A DNA stretch of 64,000 nt from contig JBFMDH010000034.1 of the NCBI GenBank assembly GCA_040754075.1, forward strand, positions 1-64,000, written 5' to 3'. Positions 9,501 to 17,424 of the stretch are shown in pieces; position 1 is the first letter of the stretch; the number at the start of each line of letters is the position of its first letter. A program made the translations under genes and the position numbers. The notes under the pieces are model-generated. The model was not told where the DNA came from and did no database searches. It saw only the letters and a program-made list of their open reading frames with translations. The DNA is from Acidobacteriota bacterium (lineage in GTDB: Bacteria > Acidobacteriota > Blastocatellia > UBA7656).

Positions 9501-11082
9501 TGCCGTCGCTGATCGCGCCATTGGCATCTATGCTCATCTGCCGCCGCATCGAAAGCGTGTGCATCATGCCGTAATCGGAATAAGTGAACAGATAACCCGC
9601 GTTCGTTCCCGGAAAATAGATATGCTTCAATACCGCGACGCTGCCGCCTGGCGCATTTTCGACCGTTAGTCCGCTAAAGGTATAACTCAAGGTTCGCGTT
9701 TCATAATCGAATTGCGCGATGGTGCGGGTCACAGGGTTTTGCGCCGTGCCGCCATAACCCGGCGCGGTAATCGAAATCAATTGTCCCGACGCATCATAGT
9801 TGAATTGAATTTTTCTGCCTTTGGTATCGGTGACAAAATCAATCGCCAGCGGCGAGGCAACGCCGTACTTGTAAGCGATTTCAATATAATTGCCGTTTGC
9901 ATCGGTTATTTGTTTGGGCAACAGCCGATTGTTATAGGTATTGAAATCAACCTTGGTGCCGTCGCTGTAATACAACGCGCCATTGATGGATTTGCCAACG
10001 TAAGTAATATGCGTTCCGTCGGTGGTTTGATAAGTCGTCGTCACTGACCCATTGCCGGTGCCGAGATAGTGCAGGGTGCCATCCGGGTCAACCAAAACAA
10101 ATTTTGTGCTGGTGCCGGTTCCATAAGTCACAATGCGCCCGAAACCCAATGAAAAACCGGCAAACGGATTGCCGCCAATCGGACTAAAGGTTACATAATT
10201 GCCGTGCCGCGACCACACGCGAGAGTTATAAAACAGATTGAGACTTGCGCCAATGCCTCTGCCGCCAAGTCCGATTAACGGCGTTGCAAAATTAAAATTG
10301 CTGCCTTCGGGCAACACCGAGCCAAGCGCCATCGGTTCAAGCACACGATTGCGCGGATTGCCTGTAAGGTTGCGCGCTTCGCTCCACATCTCATCGAAAG
10401 GAAAATCGGTTCCCGCGTAACCGCCGCCTTGCGCCTGAGCCGTTGGCATGAGTTTATCAACCAAGGCTGGCAGAATTGCCCCGACACCGGTGGACTCCGC
10501 ATCGCTCAACGCATCCTGATCATTTTTCCATTCCCTATCGTTTTGTTTGGGACGATTGCCGGGTCGCACTAACACGGTTGCCGACGCTTGCGCGGTTCCG
10601 GCGCGGCAAATGATACGGCTTTGTCCCGATTCGTTAAAGGTCGCTTTGCCGGTATCATCAATGTGAATTTTTTCAGGACTAGCGGATTCCCAAGTGAAGA
10701 CTACGCCTTGAATGACTTGCCCCTGCGCATTCAAACCGACGGCATCGAATTTCAATGCATCGCCTTGATAAGCCACAAAGCGTGATGGCGATAGGCGAAT
10801 TTGCGCGACCTGGGCGAGGCGGTCATCAAGCGTCTCTTCACGCTGCGCGGCAGGAGAGCCAAATACATATTTGAGTATCGAAGCCAGATAGCTAACCGGC
10901 GAAGCGACGGAATTGAAAGCCGATGAAGCAACCACCGGCAATTGATAAAAGGCTTGTGAGGACATCGGCAACAGCAACAGACTGGCGACCAGAATCAGGC
11001 AAACCGTTCTTCTGATAGCGGCGCGTGAAAATTTATGGATTAGAAATTGCAGGGGGAGGGGTATGAGATTGACTACGCGCAA
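6586..11082 (-). CDS. RHS/YD-repeat secreted protein, lacking the core end and toxin tip
   Basis: The 1498-codon frame encodes a signal-peptide-like segment (RTVCLILVASLLLLPMSSQAF, about residues 25-45). A bacterial Ig/Big2-like domain follows at about 90-170 (QIRLSPSRFVAYQGDALKFDA). The rest is a long RHS region with dozens of YD repeats such as YDALGRV, YDANGNVTSDG and YAYDANNRRIKKA. RHS repeats form large shells that usually encapsulate a C-terminal effector. Here the protein ends at HLPFGEELDACFKK, just where homologues continue into the TGKERDxETGLDY core motif, so the tip is missing. The frame begins at a TTG with poor context. A better start, ATG at 11104 with AAAGGAG upstream, is one frame off and would join this frame if the GGGGG run at 11052-11056 had one base fewer. 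Confidence 0.85.
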   Translation of the reverse strand: MRVVNLIPLPLQFLIHKFSRAAIRRTVCLILVASLLLLPMSSQAFYQLPVVASSAFNSVASPVSYLASILKYVFGSPAAQREETLDDRLAQVAQIRLSPSRFVAYQGDALKFDAVGLNAQGQVIQGVVFTWESASPEKIHIDDTGKATFNESGQSRIICRAGTAQASATVLVRPGNRPKQNDREWKNDQDALSDAESTGVGAILPALVDKLMPTAQAQGGGYAGTDFPFDEMWSEARNLTGNPRNRVLEPMALGSVLPEGSNFNFATPLIGLGGRGIGASLNLFYNSRVWSRHGNYVTFSPIGGNPFAGFSLGFGRIVTYGTGTSTKFVLVDPDGTLHYLGTGNGSVTTTYQTTDGTHITYVGKSINGALYYSDGTKVDFNTYNNRLLPKQITDANGNYIEIAYKYGVASPLAIDFVTDTKGRKIQFNYDASGQLISITAPGYGGTAQNPVTRTIAQFDYETRTLSYTFSGLTVENAPGGSVAVLKHIYFPGTNAGYLFTYSDYGMMHTLSMRRQMSIDANGAISDGNENATVNFNYPTVGSTSLTDAPAFTQRTESAPNTSTGVYTYSSSTDAIAQTMTFTIARPDSSNLILTRSTNSSIPANGLLTQTEITKNSISYSKTVTAYTTDGGSNVQPQTITTYDDTNSATKVDFDYDQYGNVTNKREYGSPISGNWQVRRRTRLTYKTDQVYLDAYLRSLVTLTEVFDALENTNDADDVLIAKTSFTYDDYAATGGMQDRAPKPPGHDSAKYTTSYTLRGNVTGITQWTDIANNTTLPTRLRKYDRMGNVIQEQVTCCKQKVFTFASNDYWANPPTVTQGDPQGLHLDSNTTYDFNTDLPKYTEYANMGKRWFYYDAALRLIRKELPGGTQETATYDDVNLTVATARTGQGTTTVSFDGWGRTKQQVDPNNGQVNTTYDALSRVASVTNPFTAGGSPGGATAYQYDALGRVTVATLPDSQTVQTAYSGAAMTLTDQVGRQIKREIDGLGRLAKVTEQDVSSGALNQETTYSYNLLNKLTGVSQGSQTRAWKYDALGRMLYEKIPEQTATINDGTGTLWTMKYTYTDFHAVQTRADARGVITTYSYDNLNRLTSVSYNTSGASGVAATSGVHYTFDNTNGSATNGLLLSVSKTAAWDAYQESYGYDTYKRLSSLTRTIDSASYATSYQYGAGDVRSRITYPSTRVVNINRDSVGRLTSLTDAASANYLSGVGYNVAGQVTGLTLGNGVVEAYGYDANRLQLTSQTATKGATSLMSLTYDYSASAGQSGAGSTAGNSGQLMSISGTIDATAESAAYTYDNLGRLVTSNQTTNTVTAQRRFVYDRWGNRTSVYDATSGGTQIQSLTLQQSGGAPTNRLTSVTTSGVTKNYSYDANGNVTSDGAHSYTYDAENRLASVDSGATASYAYDANNRRIKKAIGASVTHAVWEGGQVIAEYDAATSGLLSENIYSGSRLIARFSSSVTRYYVSDRLSARLTLDASGAVVGRQAHLPFGEELDACFKK

Positions 11083-11431
11083 GCTTATTAAGATTAAATT
11101 TCATGCAAGTCTCCTTTTGCAGATACGAAGCGACATCATCAACTTTAGTAACATCCGGCATTTGTATTCGGAGTAAAAAGACATACCGAAACCTTATTGT
11201 TCACTTCAATCTAAAAAATCTGTAAGGGATAGTTAAAATTTATTTCCATCTGTCGGCAAAATCGCTTATTGCCATGATGCACGGGATACAATATCAACGA
11301 TTGGCTGAGATTGTTTTCAGGTCTAAACGCAAGAACGACGTTAAGATATTCCCGGTTGTTAATTTTTGTCACCTGAAATTCCTGTAAAGCGAATATTCGA
11401 TGTGCGATTAACGTGGGACTTGCTTTGGAGT

Positions 11432-11581
11432 GCGGTGACTGGTCACCGCTTTTGTGTCATTTGAAGACAGATAGGTTTCTCTCAGAATCTTATTACATCG
11501 GAACCTAGATTTCTTGAGGTTGAGAGTTACGCCTTTAGGCGTGAGAGCCGGACGCTTCACGCCTAAAGGCGTAACTCTCAA
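11432..11581. repeat. two palindromic hairpins upstream of the DUF1573 gene
   Basis: The roughly 580-base gap between the RHS gene and the next CDS contains two strong palindromes. GCGGTGAC (11432-11439) and GTCACCGC (11442-11449) are perfect with a 2-nt spacer. A perfect 25-bp inverted repeat spans 11520-11544 and 11557-11581 with a 12-nt loop; its core is ACGCCTTTAGGCGT. A short reading frame on the minus strand across this element looks like an artefact of the repeat. The rest of the gap shows nothing I can name. The element resembles REP-type intergenic palindromes. Confidence 0.7.
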
Positions 11582-11685
11582 CTCCTGCTTCGTTTTTTCG
11601 GGGCGGTGAAAAAATCGCAAGACACTGGAAAATTGATTTGCTATACTTCCGACTTCTGTTACTCAAATCAACCCGGAGACATTAC

Positions 11686-12774
11686 ATGAAGTTAAAACTT
11701 ATTTCTCTTTCGCTGGCTCTGGCGTTGGCATTTGCTTTGACCGCTGCGGCGCAGGAGAAAAAAGGTCCCAGCACCGCCAATGGCTCGCCGAAACTGGTGA
11801 TTGATTCGCTCATTCACGATTTCGGCGAAGTGAAAGCGGGCACCCCGCTGAACTTTACTTTCGTCATTAAAAATCAAGGCAAAGCCGACCTGGAGATTAC
11901 CAAAGTAGCGCCTGGCTGAGGTTGCACGGCAAGCGACTTTGATAAAGTCGTGCCTCCTGGTAAGGAAGGCAAAATTTCTCTCTCAGTTCCACACACCGAA
12001 GGCTTAGCCGGTGAAGTTGCCAAAGGCGCAACCGTCACCACCAACGACCCGGAACACGCAACCTTCGTGTTGACTTTGCGGGCGCGGTTTAAATATGAAC
12101 CACCGCCGACGCCACCCGGCGCAACCCCTGCGCCCGAACCCGGAAGACATCTTGGTCCCTTGAGTTTGTCGCCTACTGACCGTTGGATTACCAGCATCCT
12201 CAAAGGCACGCCGTCATCCGGTACGATTCATATCTATAACAATGACAGCAATCCGATTAAGGTAAAATCGGCAACCGTTAGCGGCAATGAGTTCACCGCT
12301 AAACTGACGACCATTGAAGAGGGCAAACGTTACGAATTGTTTGTTTCTACGAATGCCGCATTGAAACCCGGTCAATATCATCAAACGGTCAAACTCACCA
12401 CCGACAGCAAAGAGGTGCCCGAAGTCATCATTCAACTCGATGCGACGGTTTATTCGCATGTCTTTACAACGCCGACCAGTATCATCTTGCCGTTGATGCC
12501 AACGACGATTGAAGCATCGGCGGTCAATTTGCCATTCATTAACATTCGCAAGATTCGCGATGGCGGCTTGCAAATTAAAAAGGTGAGTTCCACCTTGCCG
12601 TTTATTCAGCCAACCCTGGTCACAGACGTTGAAGGACAGGTCTACAAAGTGACCCTGACTTTTAAGAAAACCAAAGGCATGGAAAAAGGCACGTACAAAG
12701 GCAAAATCATGATTGAAACCAACGACCCCGATTCACCAATGATTGAAGTGCCCATTCAGGGCGAATTCAATTAA
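11686..12774 (+). CDS. DUF1573 exported protein, candidate selenoprotein (in-frame TGA at 11917)
   Basis: Reading TGA 11917-11919 as selenocysteine gives a 362-residue protein. It has a clean signal peptide (MKLKLISLSLALALAFALTA), a GGAG ribosome-binding site, a DUF1573 domain at about residues 35-130 and a second Ig-like half (about 150-360). DUF1573 domains normally read SCGCT after the LEITKV strand. Here the sequence is LEITKVAPG-TGA-GCTASDFDKV, so the TGA replaces exactly the first Cys of CGC. The same frame continues for 285 sense codons with family-like sequence (VPPGKEGKISLSV). A hairpin suited to a bacterial SECIS follows the TGA. The alternative is a nonsense mutation or sequencing error at TGC/TGT. 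No sel genes are in this window. Confidence 0.75.
11917..11954 (+). promoter_or_regulatory. candidate selenocysteine codon and SECIS-like hairpin
   Basis: After the TGA there are 21 nucleotides, then an apical GAT loop (11941-11943) closed by an 8-bp stem GCGACTTT (11933-11940) with AAAGTCGT (11944-11951), containing one G-U pair. Beneath an AA bulge lies a 3-bp stem GGC (11928-11930) with GCC (11952-11954). Published descriptions of bacterial SECIS elements require a stem-loop shortly after UGA, a small loop with a G in its first positions and roughly 16-37 nt from UGA to the loop. All three hold here. Confidence 0.65.
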
Positions 12775-12789
12775 ACAGCCCGGTCAGAT

Positions 12790-12858
12790 AAAAACAAGCG
12801 GCGCGAGTAATCATTGACGAGAATTCATCAATGATTACCCGCGCTGCTTGTTTTTTTT
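12790..12858. terminator. bidirectional rho-independent terminator
   Basis: AACAAGCGGCGCGAGTAATC and the following TTGA pair with TCAA, GATTAC, GCGC and GCTTGTT on the far side, giving a long stem around a GAATTC-containing loop. An eight-T run (12851-12858) follows, with an A-run on the opposite side. It separates the convergent DUF1573 and amidotransferase-like genes and can serve both. Confidence 0.85.
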
Positions 12859-12880
12859 AACCATCCCGAAGTTGATGAGC

Positions 12881-13573
12881 CTATGAATTTTGCGCCAGGC
12901 GCGCCAACATGGAATAAATTGCCTCGCCGGTTTCGTCGGCTTCGGGATGCCATTCCACACCGAGCATATTTTTTGATTCAATGGCTTCGATGATGCCATC
13001 TGTGGAACGCGCCACAACGCGGAAATCCGCAGCCACTTGATTGACCGCCTGATGATGACGCGAGGCTACGATTGCCTTACGACCGAGCGCCGAAAAGAGC
13101 GATGAAGGTTCAGCTATTTTAATTTCATGCAAGGTTGCCTGATTGCTGTCACCGTGGTCGATGGCGTCAAGATGCGCCGCATAAATATCCTGATAGAGGC
13201 TGCCGCCAAAATGGACATTCATCAACTGCATGCCATAACAGACCCCAAGCACAGGCTTTGCTTGTTGCGCGAATATATCCAGCAACCGCCTTTCCCATTC
13301 GAGTCTTTCAATAGATTCCAGCGACGTTCGCTCGCTCAATGTTTCGCCGTAAAGTTCCGGTGGAATATCATCGCCGCCGGAAATCACCAGCGCATCACAA
13401 ATTCCTAAGACCGCCTGGGGCGCAATTTCCGTCGACAGCAAAATCGGATGCCCGCCCGCTTGTTGAATGGCTTGCGAATAGGCGCGACGAATGTATAGAT
13501 AATCGTGCCCCGCGCGAATTTTTTTTCCGTGGTCGAGACTCACAGTAATACCAATGACCGGCGCTTTGTTCAT
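12881..13573 (-). CDS. class I glutamine amidotransferase-like hydrolase (peptidase C26, PuuD-like)
   Basis: The product of about 230 residues has the C26 fold signatures. PVIGITVSLD is at the N-terminus, ALVISGGDDIPPELYGE precedes the nucleophile, and the nucleophile elbow GVCYGMQ is near residue 107. The histidine motif GVEWHPEAD lies near the C-terminus, with SRHHQAVNQ before it. PuuD-type enzymes hydrolyse gamma-glutamyl-GABA in putrescine breakdown, but neighbours give no polyamine context, so the substrate is open. I chose the ATG at 13573 because the reading starts at the conserved strand; a longer start adds 18 residues. The upstream region holds a purine-rich repeat array. Confidence 0.85.
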   Translation of the reverse strand: MNKAPVIGITVSLDHGKKIRAGHDYLYIRRAYSQAIQQAGGHPILLSTEIAPQAVLGICDALVISGGDDIPPELYGETLSERTSLESIERLEWERRLLDIFAQQAKPVLGVCYGMQLMNVHFGGSLYQDIYAAHLDAIDHGDSNQATLHEIKIAEPSSLFSALGRKAIVASRHHQAVNQVAADFRVVARSTDGIIEAIESKNMLGVEWHPEADETGEAIYSMLARLAQNS

Positions 13574-13602
13574 AACAATATAAAATTTACCACAGCGACA
13601 CT

Positions 13603-13901
13603 GAGAAGAAAGGGAGAGAGAGCGCAAGAAAGGGAGAAGGGGAGAGAGAGAAAGAAGGGGAGAAGGGGAGAAAGGGAGAAGGGGTGATGGAATTTGTTTG
13701 GCGCTTATTTAAGTAGGCAGGAAAAACTTCTTTGACAAAAACTATTGGAATTTCTTAGGAAATTCGCGGTTTCGTGTCAAAGAACTTTTTCGGTTCTACT
13801 TAGCTCGCTGCATCGAATGCATTATTTCGAGATTTAGAAAAATTCAGACTGCAAGAAAAATCTCCCCCTCTCCCCTTCTCCCTTTCTCCCCTTCTTCTTC
13901 C
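13603..13901. repeat. nested inverted repeat: purine array, 93-bp palindrome, pyrimidine array
   Basis: A GA-rich tandem array (13603-13684, units such as GGGAGAA and GGGGAGA) is mirrored by a CT-rich array (13861-13901). The 20-bp segments 13665-13684 and 13872-13891 are perfect reverse complements. Between them lies an imperfect palindrome of 93 bp (13710-13802) whose outer 28-nt arms match at about 23 positions and whose centre is GAATTTC-TTAG-GAAATTC. The array fills most of the gap between two genes on the minus strand. No coding sequence is evident. Confidence 0.8.
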
Positions 13902-13905
13902 GGGT

Positions 13906-14931
13906 TCAGCTAACTTTCAAAACTTTCGCGCCGCGAATCTTTTTCAGCTTGAGTTCAATCAATGCTTGATTAGCTTCGGCTAAGGCGTATTCTTGAATTT
14001 CCGGTTTAATTTGCATGGCGGCGGCGAGTTGCAGAAATTCGCTCACGTCGCGACGCGCCACATTCGCCACGCTTTTAATCTCTTTTTCCATCCACAGGTG
14101 CGTCGGGTAATCCAATTTGAGCAGCGCGTCTTTATCGCCTTCCTCTTTACGAATGGCGTTAATCACCAATCGACCGTCGGGCGCGAGATTTTCCAGGGCT
14201 TTCACAACCGGAAACCATGCAGGAGTGGTATCAATGATGGCAGGCAATTTTTCGGGCGCGGCATCTGCCGTATCGCCCGCCCAGATTGCGCCCAACTGTT
14301 TTGCAAACTCGCGTTCTTCGGCGCTGCGGGCGAAAACGAAAACCGGCGAGTTCGGATACTGAAATCGCGCCAGCTTTAAGACCAGATGCGCCGACGCACC
14401 AAATCCCGTGAGTCCGAGATTTTGTCCGTCTTTTAAATTCGCCAGTCGCAACGAGCGATAGCCGATGGCTCCGGCGCAAAGCAATGGCGCGGCTTGGGCA
14501 TCGGTGAAGAATTCGGGAATGCGATAAGCGAAATGCTCCGGCACTGTCATATACTGAGCGTAACCGCCATTCATATCGCGACCTGTCGCTTTAAATTCGG
14601 CACATAAATTTTCATCGCCCGCAAGACAGAGCGCGCATTTGCCGCAAGCCGAAAAAATCCACGCTACGCCAACGCGGTCGCCGATGTCGAGAGTCGTCAC
14701 TTCGCCTCCCTTCTCCACAACCCGACCAATGGCTTGATGACCGAGCACAACCGGCAGAAGCGGCGGCGCGCGTCCTTCGATTTCGTCGAGTTCCGTGTGA
14801 CAGACGCCGCACACTGAGACTTTGATTAGTATTTCATTGTTTTTTGGAGTTGGCTGAGGAAGTTCTTCGAGACGCAAAGGCGCGCGATTTTCTTCAAGAC
14901 TGCAAAGCTGATCAAGCACCATCGCTTTCAT
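13906..14931 (-). CDS. zinc-dependent alcohol dehydrogenase
   Basis: This 341-residue medium-chain dehydrogenase keeps the catalytic zinc ligands (VCGVCHTELDE near residue 41, GHQAIG near 64) and the four-cysteine structural zinc loop (CGKCALCLAGDENLC, about 97-111). The Rossmann segment reads LGLTGFGASAHLVLKLA, where GFGASA replaces the usual GxGxxG. It oxidises or reduces alcohols and aldehydes with NAD(P). The substrate cannot be read from the sequence. The start ATG at 14931 gives a family-like N-terminus (MKAMVLDQ). The gene stands alone between repeat regions. Confidence 0.92.
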   Translation of the reverse strand: MKAMVLDQLCSLEENRAPLRLEELPQPTPKNNEILIKVSVCGVCHTELDEIEGRAPPLLPVVLGHQAIGRVVEKGGEVTTLDIGDRVGVAWIFSACGKCALCLAGDENLCAEFKATGRDMNGGYAQYMTVPEHFAYRIPEFFTDAQAAPLLCAGAIGYRSLRLANLKDGQNLGLTGFGASAHLVLKLARFQYPNSPVFVFARSAEEREFAKQLGAIWAGDTADAAPEKLPAIIDTTPAWFPVVKALENLAPDGRLVINAIRKEEGDKDALLKLDYPTHLWMEKEIKSVANVARRDVSEFLQLAAAMQIKPEIQEYALAEANQALIELKLKKIRGAKVLKVS

Positions 14932-15031
14932 GAAATTACTCTCTTTACTTAATCAGGTTGCCAGTTGCCTAATCAAAGGAAATTAGCCTATGGCGTTACC
15001 ACAGGTGTATGAGAACGCCCAATCAATCGCC

Positions 15032-15127
15032 CCCTGAATGGGCGCACCTATTCAGGGCGCGCGTGTGACAACCCTGCACATTCCAGCGGCTGCACCGCTG
15101 GCTAATCTCCACTGCGCCTCCGGCGCA
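15032..15127. repeat. cluster of three short palindromes
   Basis: Three hairpins lie within 96 bp. CCCTGAAT (15032-15039) pairs with ATTCAGGG (15050-15057), CCAGCGG (15083-15089) with CCGCTGG (15095-15101), and TGCGCC (15113-15118) with GGCGCA (15122-15127). The cluster lies between an upstream-reading peptidase gene and the dehydrogenase gene and resembles REP/BIME-type elements. No protein is evident in the gap. Confidence 0.65.
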
Positions 15128-15149
15128 TTCCTAACAACTCGCAATCTTT

Positions 15150-16328
15150 TTACTTCGTCAAGCGATTATATTTTTTCAGAATCTCGCGCAACCTATCGTG
15201 CGGCAGCGCATAAACTTTGTTGCCATTAACCCCGGTCATGGTTTCGGCGGCGACCATCGCATTGACGATGGCTTCTTCGGTGGCTTGCACAGTAGCGCGA
15301 AATAGCGGATTGATTCTTTCATTCGGCAACATCTTGATATTGGCGACCTCTGCGGTCTTGGCGACTTCGGGATTAGCGGTTGAAAATGCGATAAAAATAT
15401 CGCCCGATGAATTTTCGCCTCTGCCGCCCATCACGCCGATGCCTAACGCGACGCGCGTCACCAGCCGTTTCAATTGATGTGGCAACAGCGGCGCATCGGT
15501 TGCCACAACCACGATGATTGAACCTTGCCCGTCATCTTTTTTGCCCGGCTGCGGCAACAGGTCAGGAATTTCTTTGCCGACCGGAACACCGGCGATTTGC
15601 AATAAATCGCGACGACCATAATTTGCCTGCACCAGAACGCCGACGGTGTAACCGCCATCTTGCGCGATGAGCATTCTCGACGAAGTGCCGATGCCGCCTT
15701 TGAATCCGTGCGCAATCATTCCTGTACCGCCACCAACATTGCCTTCGGCAACCGCGCCCGATTTTGCCGTTTCTATCGCTTGAAAAACATGCTCTTTTTT
15801 AACGTGAAAACCATTGATGTCATTCAAAAACCCGTCGTAGGTTTCTGCAACCACAGGCAAGCTGAAATCGCCCGAATAGCCTTCGCCGGGATTGCGTTTG
15901 GCGTTCCATTCAATCACCGCATCGCGAACCACGCCGACGCTATGGGTGTTGGTAATTAAAACCGGCGAACCCAGACAGCCGGATTCTTCAAGCCAGGTGG
16001 TGCCGGTCATCTCGCCGTTGCCATTCAAAGAAAACCACGCGCCGAATACGCGCTCCTTGAAATTTTTGCCCTGCGGAAAAATTGCCGTGACCCCGGTGCG
16101 CACAGTACCTTTGCCAACGACAAGTTTGCCGTCGCCGGAAATCAAAGTAGTGTGCCCGACCTCGACGCCTTTGACATCGGTAATCGCGTTGAATGCGCCG
16201 GGAGTTCCTTCAAAGGGAACGCCTAAATCTCTGGCGCGAGGTTTTTGTTGTGCAGGTGAAGACATTGGAATACCTGAAAAACTCAAGAAAAGAACGAAAA
16301 CGATTAATCGCCGGGAAGCTTTTTTCAT
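15150..16328 (-). CDS. P1 family peptidase (DmpA-like aminopeptidase), exported
   Basis: P1 peptidases are N-terminal-nucleophile hydrolases that self-cleave and act as aminopeptidases on small peptides. The 392-residue product has a signal peptide (RRLIVFVLFLSFSGIPMSS), the domain start ARDLGVPFEGTPGAFNAITDVKG, the repeated glycine-rich motif NVGGGTGMIAHGFKGGIGTSS containing the predicted cleavage/nucleophile Ser, and the C-terminal MTGVNGNKVYALPHDRL. The ATG at 16328 is preceded by GGAGG at good spacing; an upstream in-frame TTG overlaps that site and is unlikely. The signal peptide places it in the periplasm. Confidence 0.92.
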   Translation of the reverse strand: MKKASRRLIVFVLFLSFSGIPMSSPAQQKPRARDLGVPFEGTPGAFNAITDVKGVEVGHTTLISGDGKLVVGKGTVRTGVTAIFPQGKNFKERVFGAWFSLNGNGEMTGTTWLEESGCLGSPVLITNTHSVGVVRDAVIEWNAKRNPGEGYSGDFSLPVVAETYDGFLNDINGFHVKKEHVFQAIETAKSGAVAEGNVGGGTGMIAHGFKGGIGTSSRMLIAQDGGYTVGVLVQANYGRRDLLQIAGVPVGKEIPDLLPQPGKKDDGQGSIIVVVATDAPLLPHQLKRLVTRVALGIGVMGGRGENSSGDIFIAFSTANPEVAKTAEVANIKMLPNERINPLFRATVQATEEAIVNAMVAAETMTGVNGNKVYALPHDRLREILKKYNRLTK

Positions 16329-16434
16329 TGCGCCCTCCAATGAGTTAATGCCGGATGAAGATGTTCACACAGAAGCGGTGGTGAACAGCGCGTCACTTTA
16401 CATTTTCAATATTTGACTGCTCAGTTTTCTGCTT

Positions 16435-17385
16435 TCAATCTGCGCTGAATCCCACGGGTTGCAATTGAATCAATTCCTGTGGCAAAGCGAAATGGACATT
16501 CTCATCTTCGCCCGCGAGTTCAACAAACTGCGTTGCGCCAAGCTCGCGCAAATGCTCCAGCACGCGCTTGACGAGTTCTTCCGGCGCAGAGGCTCCGGCG
16601 GTCACCCCGACGCTTTCGGCAGCTTTCAACCATTCGCGTTGAATTTGGGTTTCGTCATCAATCAAATAAGCGGGTACGCCGTTGACCTTCGAGACTTCGC
16701 GCAGGCGTTGCGAGTTGGAACTGTTTTGCGAACCGACAACCAATAAAACATCAACTTCCTGAGCAATCGCTTTCACGGCATTTTGCCGGTTCTGCGTGGC
16801 ATAACAAATATCATCTTTGGGTGGCGATTTCAGGTTGGGGAATTTTTGTTTCAACGCTTCGCTGATTTCCGCGACATCATCCATGCTGAGGGTGGTTTGA
16901 GTGATGCATACGACATCATCAGGGTTTTCAACTTCGAGGTGTTCGACATCGGCAACCGAACTCACCAGATGCATGGGCGCTTCGCCCATCGTGCCTTCGA
17001 CCTCTTCGTGTCCGGGGTGTCCGATGAGCACGATGGATTTGCGGTCTTTGTGGTAGCGAATCGCTTCGAGATGCACTTTCGTAACCAGCGGGCAGGTCGC
17101 GTCGATGACCTTGAGATTTTTGTCCTCGGCAATTTCGTGAATTTGCGGCGATACGCCGTGGGCGCTGAACACACAGACATTGCCCGGCGGAACCTCTTCG
17201 AGACGATCTACAAAAATCACTCCGCGTTTGCTCAAATTTTCAACAACATATTGATTGTGGACGATTTCATGAAAAACATAGATGGGTTCGGGAAATAAAT
17301 CCAAAGCCCGTTCAACAATATCGATGGCTCTTACAACGCCTGCACAAAATCCGCGCGGTTTTGCCAATACCACTTTTTTTAACAT
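16435..17385 (-). CDS. ispH: 4-hydroxy-3-methylbut-2-enyl diphosphate reductase
   Basis: IspH (LytB) carries out the last step of the MEP isoprenoid pathway, reducing HMBPP to IPP and DMAPP with a [4Fe-4S] cluster. Cysteine sites are visible in PRGFCAGVVRAI, DATCPLVTKVH and DDICYATQNRQ, along with substrate-binding histidines (HEIVHNQYVVE, IGHPGHEEVEG) and the SQNSSNSQRL loop. The start at 17385 (MLKKVVLAKPRGFCAG) matches the family, giving about 316 residues; a longer reading has no support. A SnoaL-like gene lies immediately upstream on the same strand. Confidence 0.95.
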   Translation of the reverse strand: MLKKVVLAKPRGFCAGVVRAIDIVERALDLFPEPIYVFHEIVHNQYVVENLSKRGVIFVDRLEEVPPGNVCVFSAHGVSPQIHEIAEDKNLKVIDATCPLVTKVHLEAIRYHKDRKSIVLIGHPGHEEVEGTMGEAPMHLVSSVADVEHLEVENPDDVVCITQTTLSMDDVAEISEALKQKFPNLKSPPKDDICYATQNRQNAVKAIAQEVDVLLVVGSQNSSNSQRLREVSKVNGVPAYLIDDETQIQREWLKAAESVGVTAGASAPEELVKRVLEHLRELGATQFVELAGEDENVHFALPQELIQLQPVGFSAD

Positions 17386-17424
17386 CCTTACCTTCGCTTT
17401 CTTACTTGAACATCTCGCAACCAA

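Noticed and set aside
11408-11620. 70-codon minus-strand frame before the DUF1573 gene
   Set aside because: It spans a perfect 25-bp palindrome, so part of its sequence is a mirrored repeat; no ribosome-binding site or domain.
11950-12774. Separate gene starting at GTG 11950 after the TGA
   Set aside because: A start there would cut the DUF1573 domain in two, has no ribosome-binding site, and the first half would have no function. Read-through or recoding explains the region better.
13603-13901. CRISPR array
   Set aside because: Repeats are very short units of purines without spacers of constant length, and no cas gene is in the window. The same applies to the other tandem arrays.
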